A DNA stretch of 47,211 nt from an uncultured Acidimicrobiales bacterium (GTDB lineage: Bacteria > Actinomycetota > Acidimicrobiia > Acidimicrobiales > SHLQ01). The notes beneath the pieces were generated by a model. That model saw nothing but the letters and a program-made list of their open reading frames with translations. It was not told the DNA's origin and searched no databases. The stretch's first letter is position 1. Every line of letters begins with the position of its first letter. Shown one piece after another: positions 1-6,674 of this stretch. The position numbers and the translations under genes were made by a program. Location of the stretch: positions 1 through 47,211 of the forward strand of contig CALHTF010000080.1 of the NCBI GenBank assembly GCA_938038815.1, in the 5' to 3' direction.

Positions 1-2227
1 TGCGCAGCGACCGGGTGCTGAGCTTGCGTTTGGTCCGGTCGATGATCGACTCCTCGTTGGCGAACTCCCCAACCGAGGCATCGACCAGCTGCCAGCTCTG
101 TTGGGCGTCGACCGTCGACGGGTCGTTCGGGTGAAACGCCGTCCGCTCCACCAGGTCGCCAATGGTGTTGAGGCGAGCGGTGCTTTGCAGGGGTCGGGCG
201 GCTGCAACTTCGGCCACGGTCTCGCGAACGGTTAACCCCCGCGAGAAGTCGATACCAGCATCGGTCGACCGGTCGACAAATTCCTGCCATGCACCCGCAA
301 CCTGGGCGGCGGTTGTTTCGGCCCGTTGGCGTTTGCGACGGCGTCGCCACTTGATCAGCAGAACGCCAACGGCGAACAGCCCCAGCAGCAGAACGATGAG
401 ACCGACCGTCAACCCGGCCGCAACCGCTGGGGCACCGAACGCGATGCCGGTCGAGGTGTTGGACTCGTCGTCGGGTTCGGTACCGGGGTCGTCTTCAGGT
501 GGCACGGTTGTTTCGGGCACTGGGTCGCGCCGTTGTGGAGGTGGCGGCGGCGCGGCACTCGTCTCTTGCTGGCGCTGGGAGCCGCCCTCGGAATCGATCG
601 TTCGCTCTTCGTCGGGTCCCGCATCAAAGGGCACCCATCCGACACCCTCGAACGCAATCTCAACCCATGCCTCAATGTCGCCGGCCCGCACGACGGCCTC
701 GTTTGCCTCACCCATTCCAGCGGGTGCTCGATAGCCGACCACTACCCGAGCGGGCAGCCCGGAGAGCCGAGCCAGTACGGCGAACCCCGCTGCGTACCGC
801 TCGTCGAACGCTTGCAGTTGGTCGCGGCTGAACAAGTCGACAAGGTGGCGAGCCGTATGTCCGGTGAGGGTCTCGACGTTGTAGAACTGCTCGGCGAAGA
901 ACGCCTCAAGCGCTGCCGCTTTTCCAAAAGCCGAGTCGCGTCCGCGGGTGATATCGGCGGCCACCGCTTCGAGCTGATCGACGCTGTCGGGAAGCTGGGT
1001 CAATCGGTCGCCGCCCGACCACACCTCGAGCGCCGCCAGTTCGGCATCGGGTGGGCGAACGACCGGGTAGGTCTCCATCCGGTAGGTGAGACCCTCGCGC
1101 TGCTCGGCGGCCAGCAAGAGCGAGCCGGTCTTGTCGTCGAACCGGAGCAGGTCGGCGGGGTCGGTGCCCATCACGCTGGTGGCCTGATCGTTAAACCACA
1201 CCTTGGCGGGTACCCCAGTGGTGGGCATCCAGAACCCGTCGAGTTGGTTCACCGTGACCGTGTGGGTTTGCACCGTCGCATCGTCGGCCTGCGCATCGAC
1301 GTCGGGCAAGGTACTGCCGACCCGGACGAACTCGTTGCCGTTCTGGCTCCGGGCGATGCTCCAAACCGCACCGTCGTAGCTGTCGAGGATGGCCAGCCGG
1401 ATGCGATCGACGCTTGGGCCGGCCACGGTAAAGAGCACATCGCCCGACCGTTGCTCGGTGAGCGAACCCTTGAGCGACGCCAGAGGAGAAGGCAGTTGGC
1501 GAAGATCGAAATCGACATCGACTTCCTCGCGCAACGTAAACCGCTGTCGATCGTTGGCCAGCGGTAACGCCGGAGCCACCAGCGGAGCAAGCAGCGCACT
1601 CGCCACCACAAGGGTGAGCGCCGAGGCGGCCCGGCTGGGAACCGGACGGGTCGTTTCGGGGGTTGGGCTAAACCAACTCGACTGCGACCGAAGCGCCAAA
1701 AAAACGAGCGCCAACACCAAAAACAATCCGGCGCTCCAGAGCACCACGTCGGTGTCGTCGACACCGAAGAGCACGGTGAGGATCAACGCGCCGAGTGGTC
1801 CGACCAGCGGCAGCGCGCTTCGGGTGGTCCGCAACGCGATCTCTGCCCCAACGAAGCCCCCGAACCAGGCAACCGCAAACGGCACGGCGGCCGCGGCACC
1901 CTCGACCGGCGTTGGCGCAGCGGTCGTGAGCAGGGTCGACCACCCGTTGACCGACGAGCGAATGAACTCGCGTACCCCGTCGATCGACGGTTGCGCTTGG
2001 ACCAAGAGGGTGCCGATCACCAGATACAGAACCAGCGATGCGGCGAGCGAAACGGGCAGCGGCATGTCGGATCGAACCGACACGATCGAGATCGCCAGCA
2101 CCACCGCGGCCGCCACCGCCGCCGGAATCAGAAACGACTCGTCGAGAAACACCGACCGGAAGCCCAGCACGGCAACAAAGGCCATCGCCGCTACCAGCGC
2201 GGCCTCGATTTGGCGACGGATGGTCAT
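1..2227 (-). CDS. TgpA-like membrane transglutaminase-fold protein (partial, catalytic residues missing)
   Basis: The frame is open from an ATG at 2227 to the window edge, giving 742 codons with no stop, so the C-terminus is missing. The ATG overlaps the stop of the upstream DUF58 gene, so the two are translationally coupled. Several hydrophobic helices occupy about residues 1-210. A transglutaminase-like core follows, ending in GLPARVVVGYR and then WVEIAFEGVGWVPFD. After a Pro-rich linker there is a transmembrane helix near 585-610, an Arg/Lys-rich stretch and a cytoplasmic DUF4129-like tail. MoxR-DUF58-TgpA is a known gene trio. In active members the core reads C-E-x-(F/Y)-A and D-x-H-A-W. 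Here these positions are Asp475 and Glu519, while the third triad residue is kept as Asp535. The protein is therefore probably not a working transglutaminase or peptidase. The fold call is firm; the role is unknown. Confidence 0.85.
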   Translation of the reverse strand, partial: MTIRRQIEAALVAAMAFVAVLGFRSVFLDESFLIPAAVAAAVVLAISIVSVRSDMPLPVSLAASLVLYLVIGTLLVQAQPSIDGVREFIRSSVNGWSTLLTTAAPTPVEGAAAAVPFAVAWFGGFVGAEIALRTTRSALPLVGPLGALILTVLFGVDDTDVVLWSAGLFLVLALVFLALRSQSSWFSPTPETTRPVPSRAASALTLVVASALLAPLVAPALPLANDRQRFTLREEVDVDFDLRQLPSPLASLKGSLTEQRSGDVLFTVAGPSVDRIRLAILDSYDGAVWSIARSQNGNEFVRVGSTLPDVDAQADDATVQTHTVTVNQLDGFWMPTTGVPAKVWFNDQATSVMGTDPADLLRFDDKTGSLLLAAEQREGLTYRMETYPVVRPPDAELAALEVWSGGDRLTQLPDSVDQLEAVAADITRGRDSAFGKAAALEAFFAEQFYNVETLTGHTARHLVDLFSRDQLQAFDERYAAGFAVLARLSGLPARVVVGYRAPAGMGEANEAVVRAGDIEAWVEIAFEGVGWVPFDAGPDEERTIDSEGGSQRQQETSAAPPPPPQRRDPVPETTVPPEDDPGTEPDDESNTSTGIAFGAPAVAAGLTVGLIVLLLGLFAVGVLLIKWRRRRKRQRAETTAAQVAGAWQEFVDRSTDAGIDFSRGLTVRETVAEVAAARPLQSTARLNTIGDLVERTAFHPNDPSTVDAQQSWQLVDASVGEFANEESIIDRTKRKLSTRSLR

Positions 2228-3384
2228 CGAAACACCTGGTCCCAACGCTGCACAAACTCGTCGCCCGACGCCACGTCGATCGATACCAACGACGGGTGCG
2301 GACTTGGTGGGTCGGGTTGGTCGACCAGCGACCGGACGACCACCAGCTTTGGAACGTGACGCACCGACCGCAGCGCAACATCGACCTCGGCCGGGCCGAG
2401 AGCGCCGGTGACCACGACCATTGTCGTGGCTCGCGACTCCGCCTTCGCGGCGGCCGAAACGAAGTCGCCTAGGCGTCGTTCGTCCTGCATCTGGATCGCC
2501 GCCGCTTCGTCGAGGTGCCGAGCCATCGCGCTACCCGAAAACCCGTCGCCGGTGGCGGTAGCGGCGTGCAGGCCCGCCGGCATCCCAGCGCGCATCGCCG
2601 ATTGTGACAACGACGCAACGATCTCCACGGCCAACTCGAACGACTCCTGATTGGCGTAGGACTCACGGTGGGTGTCGAGGACCACACCGATATAGGGCCG
2701 ACGATTGTCGACAAAATGCCGAACCATCAACGAGCCACCGGTCTTGGCCGTAGAGCGCCAATGGATGTGGCGATAGTCGTCGCCCATCTCGTAAGGGCGA
2801 ATCGTGTGGAAGGCAATGCCGCCCTGAGGCGAAGAATCAGAGGTCGGCCCATCGAGGTCCTTGGTGATACCCGACGCCGACAACAACACCGGATGGATAC
2901 GCGGGTACACCACAAAGGTGTCCACCTCGCCGTGGATTCGCTCGCGCCGCAGAAGCCCGAGTGGATCGGTGCGGGCGACGCTCACCGGGCCAACCGCAAA
3001 CTCCCCCCGCTGATCGGTGGGCAACAGGTACCGGACCTCGTGCTGTACCCCCGGTCGAAGCGACGGAATGCGCACCGGCACCGGACGCCCACCAAAGGAG
3101 TCGCGGGCGGTGCGCGGAAATGTGGGCACCCGGCCGGTGTTGGTCACCTGCAGGAGCCCGAACGCGTCGTCGCCGCGGGTTACCTGACGAGGTTGAATCG
3201 AGCGATCGATCGCAAAGGGGAACCGACCAAAGATCGATACGCCGGCGATGAGCAGCGCAATGCCGCAACCGGCCGCGAGGATCATGAGTTCGAGCCACCC
3301 CAGCCACCAACCACCGAGGTAGGCCCCAACACACAGCACGATCGCTGCCCATCCGGCGTTGGTGACCACCCGCAGCGCGCTCAT
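2224..3384 (-). CDS. DUF58 domain membrane protein
   Basis: The product is 386 residues. Two hydrophobic helices at about residues 10-52 anchor a DUF58 domain. The hallmark segment RPYEMGDDYRHIHWRSTAK followed by LMVRHF lies near residues 197-225 and matches the family pattern of an acidic GDD followed by IxW and an Arg. The C-terminal half resembles a von Willebrand A-like fold. DUF58 proteins usually accompany MoxR ATPases and are thought to be their clients or adaptors, but their biochemical role is poorly known. The gene lies 21 bases after the MoxR gene, and its stop overlaps the start of the transglutaminase-fold gene. The three are very likely one operon. Confidence 0.9.
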   Translation of the reverse strand: MSALRVVTNAGWAAIVLCVGAYLGGWWLGWLELMILAAGCGIALLIAGVSIFGRFPFAIDRSIQPRQVTRGDDAFGLLQVTNTGRVPTFPRTARDSFGGRPVPVRIPSLRPGVQHEVRYLLPTDQRGEFAVGPVSVARTDPLGLLRRERIHGEVDTFVVYPRIHPVLLSASGITKDLDGPTSDSSPQGGIAFHTIRPYEMGDDYRHIHWRSTAKTGGSLMVRHFVDNRRPYIGVVLDTHRESYANQESFELAVEIVASLSQSAMRAGMPAGLHAATATGDGFSGSAMARHLDEAAAIQMQDERRLGDFVSAAAKAESRATTMVVVTGALGPAEVDVALRSVRHVPKLVVVRSLVDQPDPPSPHPSLVSIDVASGDEFVQRWDQVFR

Positions 3385-3405
3385 AGGAGCCTCGACAACG
3401 CCGGG

Positions 3406-4380
3406 TTAACCGGCTCGGAGCACAGGTGGAGCAACATCTTCAACAATGTTCGCCAGCACATCAGCAGCCGAGATCTGTTGCAGCTCGGCCTCGTTCGACA
3501 AGATGATCCGGTGGGTGAACACCGCCGGCACGAGTGCCTTGATGTCGTCGGGGGTCACGTAGTTGCGTCGACTGGCCGCCGCTTGGGCCCGAGCCGCCTT
3601 CAGCAGGGCAATGCAGCCGCGAGTGCTCACCCCAAGGGTGAACTCGGGTCGGCGGCGCGTCGCATCGGCCAGATTGATGATATAGCTCTGGATCGGATCG
3701 GCAACGTGCACGTTGGCAGCCATGGTGATGAGGTCGGCGACATCGCTCGCCGAAAGGACCGCTTCGAGTCTCTCCATCGGAGTCGCTTGCCCGTTGGTGC
3801 CCGCCAAGACCTCAAGCTCGGCTTCGTGGGTGAGGTATCCGAGGCTGATCTTCATCAAGAAGCGGTCGAGCTGGGCCTCGGGCAGCCGGTAGGTGCCCTC
3901 TTGTTCGACCGGGTTCTGGGTAGCCACGACCACAAAGGGTCGAGGCAGCACGTAACGGTCTCCGTCGACGGTGTGCTGTCGCTCTTCCATTGCCTCGAGC
4001 AACGCCGACTGCGTTTTGGGCGAGGCCCGGTTGATCTCGTCGGCCAGCACGATGTTGGCGAACACGGCACCCGGGTGGAACTCAAAAGCTCCGGTTACCT
4101 GGTTAAAGATCTGGGCCCCGGTGACATCGCTCGGTAAAAGGTCGGGGGTGAACTGCACCCGCTTCCACGTACCAGCGATCGATTCGGCCATCGCTTTGGC
4201 GAGCGTGGTCTTGCCGGTTCCGGGCACATCTTCGATAAGCAGATGACCCTCGGCGAGCAGACAAACCAACGCCAGACGCACTTGGGTCGGCTTGCCTCGC
4301 ACGACACTTTCGATGTTCTGCGACAACCGTTCGACGGTGTCGCCAAACCAAGCAGCCTGCTGGTCGGTGAGTTGGTTCAT
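3406..4380 (-). CDS. MoxR-family AAA+ ATPase
   Basis: The product is 324 residues when started at the ATG at 4380 (MNQLTDQQAAWF), the usual length for MoxR proteins. A longer frame exists upstream but its extra residues look non-coding. Walker A (GTGKT) is at residues 54-58. Walker B and the following segment (VLADEINRASPKTQSALLEAMEE) lie near 110-130. The sensor segment VVATQNPVEQEGTY is present, followed by the lid domain. MoxR ATPases are chaperone-like and help mature protein complexes, typically together with VWA or DUF58 partners. This is the first gene of a MoxR-DUF58-TgpA-like operon. It diverges from a gene at 4540 across a gap holding two palindromes, so transcription may be controlled there. 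Confidence 0.93.
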   Translation of the reverse strand: MNQLTDQQAAWFGDTVERLSQNIESVVRGKPTQVRLALVCLLAEGHLLIEDVPGTGKTTLAKAMAESIAGTWKRVQFTPDLLPSDVTGAQIFNQVTGAFEFHPGAVFANIVLADEINRASPKTQSALLEAMEERQHTVDGDRYVLPRPFVVVATQNPVEQEGTYRLPEAQLDRFLMKISLGYLTHEAELEVLAGTNGQATPMERLEAVLSASDVADLITMAANVHVADPIQSYIINLADATRRRPEFTLGVSTRGCIALLKAARAQAAASRRNYVTPDDIKALVPAVFTHRIILSNEAELQQISAADVLANIVEDVAPPVLRAG

Positions 4381-4430
4381 GATGTTCCGGTGCGGTCGGG
4401 GGTGGCGGGTGTTCGAATAGTCCACTTGAT

Positions 4431-4459
4431 CCTTGTGGGTTACGCAACCCACCACAAGG
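4431..4459. promoter_or_regulatory. inverted repeat in the MoxR divergent intergenic region
   Basis: TGGGTT (4436-4441) and AACCCA (4446-4451) pair around ACGC. Outer arms CCTTG (4431-4435) and CAAGG (4455-4459) extend the stem if a CCA at 4452-4454 bulges out. It lies 51 bases upstream of the MoxR start and about 80 upstream of the plus-strand start. That position suits an operator, although an RNA hairpin in a leader is possible. No cognate regulator is adjacent. Confidence 0.45.
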
Positions 4460-4467
4460 CAGCTTTG

Positions 4468-4483
4468 TGGGGAGTACTCCCCA
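4468..4483. promoter_or_regulatory. perfect 16-bp palindrome, candidate operator
   Basis: TGGGGAGTACTCCCCA is self-complementary over its full length. It lies in the 159-base gap between the divergent MoxR operon and the DUF1524-fold gene, 56 bases before the latter's ATG. It is separated by 8 bases from the inverted repeat at 4431-4459. A perfect symmetric site with a central AGTACT is typical of a dimeric repressor or activator site. The binding protein is unknown. Confidence 0.5.
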
Positions 4484-4539
4484 TTTCGCCGGTCGGTCTC
4501 GGCTGTGACACTCAGGGCATCCACGGCACGGAGCGAAAG

Positions 4540-5622
4540 ATGGCTGCGAATCTCAAACCCCATAGTCACCCCGACACCGACCCCAGCTTTTCGGGCTGGC
4601 AACCCACACCCGTCCCCGCTCCGACCGCCACACCTCAGCGGGTGAAGACGTGGCAGTACGTCGTGTTGGGCTTCGCCGCCACCACCTTTTTGATCGGTTG
4701 CGTAGCGGCGGCGGCGTTTGTGCTCGCCTCCCGCAGCGCCGAACCTGCGGCGGCACCCGAGGTCCCCGTGGCCAGCACGGCGGCGCCCACATCCATCGTC
4801 GATGAGTCAGACACCGTTGCGCCGGCGACCACCTTGCCACCCGTCGCTACCGAGGCTCCGGCTACCACCCAACCCCCATCGACAACCGTTCCCGAGTCGG
4901 CGCCACCCGAGACGACCGTGCCGCCGCCAGCGACGACCGAACCGCCAGCCGACGACCCCACAAACCAGGACCAAGAACCGCTCGACCTGCGGGTCATCGA
5001 GGCGCTCAATACCGCATCGCTCAACCTCGCCAAGCTCGAATCGACACCAGCATCGCCAGCCACGAGCTTCAACCGGGCGGAGTATGGAACGTGGAGCGAC
5101 GACGACAACGACTGCCAAACCACCGATACCGAGATCTTGATCCGCAACAGCGAAACGCCGGTCGAGTTCGACACCACCGGGTGCTTTCCGATCTCCGGTG
5201 TTTGGGCCGACACCTATACGGGTCAACCCATCCTCACCGCCAACCAGGCGTCGGTGATCAAGACGATCCCGCTATCGGAGGTTCACCGATCGGGTGGAGC
5301 CGAGTGGGACGCCGCCACCAAGGCTCGGTTCGTGAACGACCTTGACCACCCCGGGGCCAACGCCATCATCACGAGGGCCACCGGCCTCGTGCGCGGCGAC
5401 AAGACCCCCGACGCGTGGATGCCCGAAGGCGACACCGCAGCTTGCGGCTACAGCATCGACTGGATCTCGGTGAAGTTTGCTTGGGGGTTGTCGGTCACCG
5501 ACGCCGAGCGGGCTGCGCTTTCCGATGGACTGGTTCGCTGCACCACCAAGGCGCTGAGCGAACTCGACATCAACCGACTGGTTACCAACGACTTCGCCTC
5601 CGAAACCAAGACCTCGCTGTAG
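4540..5622 (+). CDS. membrane-anchored DUF1524/HNH-fold protein lacking catalytic residues
   Basis: The product is 360 residues from the ATG at 4540, which has GGAG 8 bases upstream. A transmembrane helix lies at about residues 38-63. A Thr/Pro/Ala-rich stalk follows to about 145, then an extracellular DUF1524 domain from about 175. Family landmarks include YGTWSDDDNDC, ISGVWADTYTG, RSGGAEW, DAWMP and CGYSIDW. Active relatives carry an (I/V)DHVV(P/A)L motif and an N-x-x-K-G-D motif that bind metal and cut nucleic acid. Here the DH pair is Ile240-Lys241, the Asn is Gly282 and the Lys is Arg285. Nuclease activity is therefore unlikely, and the domain may serve binding or structure. Its role is unknown. 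Confidence 0.85.
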   Translation: MAANLKPHSHPDTDPSFSGWQPTPVPAPTATPQRVKTWQYVVLGFAATTFLIGCVAAAAFVLASRSAEPAAAPEVPVASTAAPTSIVDESDTVAPATTLPPVATEAPATTQPPSTTVPESAPPETTVPPPATTEPPADDPTNQDQEPLDLRVIEALNTASLNLAKLESTPASPATSFNRAEYGTWSDDDNDCQTTDTEILIRNSETPVEFDTTGCFPISGVWADTYTGQPILTANQASVIKTIPLSEVHRSGGAEWDAATKARFVNDLDHPGANAIITRATGLVRGDKTPDAWMPEGDTAACGYSIDWISVKFAWGLSVTDAERAALSDGLVRCTTKALSELDINRLVTNDFASETKTSL

Positions 5623-5693
5623 CCGGATCGACTGCGGGCTAGCTGACGCGCACCCTCTAGGATCTCCACCTACGTTTGCGATGGGGTCCGGAC

Positions 5694-6674
5694 ATGGCGT
5701 TCACCGAGCTGAAAATCGAAGACCTGTACGAACGCTCGGCCGACTTTGACGCCGTGGTCGATCGGGCCGCCGGAATCGACCACACCTGCTCGTCGACCGA
5801 TTGGGTGCTTCCGGCGTACCGAACGTGGGCCGCCGACCTCACCCCGCGCATCGCCGAGTCGGAGTTCGGCTGGTTCGCCCTCTGCCAAGGGACCAGTCAG
5901 ACCGGCGTGCAGTTCTTGGGGCCACCAGAACCCATGTGGGGTTTTGGTTGTCCGCTGGTAACCGACCAGCCCAAGGAATTCGCTGCCGACCTGGCCGACA
6001 ACTTGTTGAACCGGGACGATTGGGAATCGCTTTTTGTGCCGGGCCTAGCCCCTCATGGCGCGCTCCGCGCGGCGCTGATTGAGCATTTTCTGCCCCACAC
6101 TGAAGTCTTCGGCGCCGCCAAGATGGTGCGCTGCCGTTCGACCCTGGCGGCCGACTTTGATGCGTACATGGGCCGGTTCCCGTCGAAGCGCCGACGAGAT
6201 CTACAACGGATCATGCGCCGAGCCACCGAAGCTGGCGTCACGGTGGTCGACGGCGTCGCCGACAGTGCCGACGCCAATCACCTCTTCGACCGCATCGTGG
6301 CCGTCGAACAACAAAGCTGGAAGGGACAAGACGGTTCGGGAATGGTCGAACCCGACCTCCAACGGTTCTATCGAGCGATGACCGACCAACTCCAGTTCCG
6401 AACCCGCGTACGATTCGCTCAGATCGAGGGCCGCGACGTTGGCTATGTGCTCGGCCACACGCGAAACCAGTCGTACCGTGGCCTGCAGATCAGCTACGAC
6501 CAGTCGTTTTCCGACCTCTCGTTGGGGTCGGTGCTGCAACTTCACGAGATCAACGACCTCATCAAGGGTGGCATCACTCACTATGACCTTGGAATGTCGA
6601 TGGACTACAAGCAGCGGTGGGCGACCGAATCGTTCATCACCACCAGCTTGATGATCTCGCGATCGTCGGACTAA
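5694..6674 (+). CDS. FemAB/BioF2-like GNAT-fold acyltransferase
   Basis: The product is 326 residues from the ATG at 5694; a TTG at 5676 is an in-frame alternative. The sequence resembles the BioF2-like (Acetyltransf_6) branch of the FemAB/GNAT superfamily. The segment FPSKRRRDLQRIMRRATEAG near residues 160-180 is the typical Arg/Lys-rich start of the second acyltransferase lobe. It is followed by EQQSWKGQDGSG and a C-terminal LGMSMDYKQRW. Such proteins transfer acyl or aminoacyl groups during polysaccharide, peptidoglycan or surface-glycan synthesis. The substrate cannot be told from sequence. The gene converges with the surface beta-helix gene, and the two stop codons abut exactly. Confidence 0.75.
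   Translation: MAFTELKIEDLYERSADFDAVVDRAAGIDHTCSSTDWVLPAYRTWAADLTPRIAESEFGWFALCQGTSQTGVQFLGPPEPMWGFGCPLVTDQPKEFAADLADNLLNRDDWESLFVPGLAPHGALRAALIEHFLPHTEVFGAAKMVRCRSTLAADFDAYMGRFPSKRRRDLQRIMRRATEAGVTVVDGVADSADANHLFDRIVAVEQQSWKGQDGSGMVEPDLQRFYRAMTDQLQFRTRVRFAQIEGRDVGYVLGHTRNQSYRGLQISYDQSFSDLSLGSVLQLHEINDLIKGGITHYDLGMSMDYKQRWATESFITTSLMISRSSD

Noticed and set aside
2668-4137. 489-codon plus-strand frame
   Set aside because: It lies antisense to the MoxR and DUF58 genes, which have firm motifs; it has no recognisable domain.
4381-4602. N-terminal extension of the MoxR protein
   Set aside because: It would cover the divergent control region and the start of the plus-strand gene; MoxR proteins begin near MNQLTDQQ.
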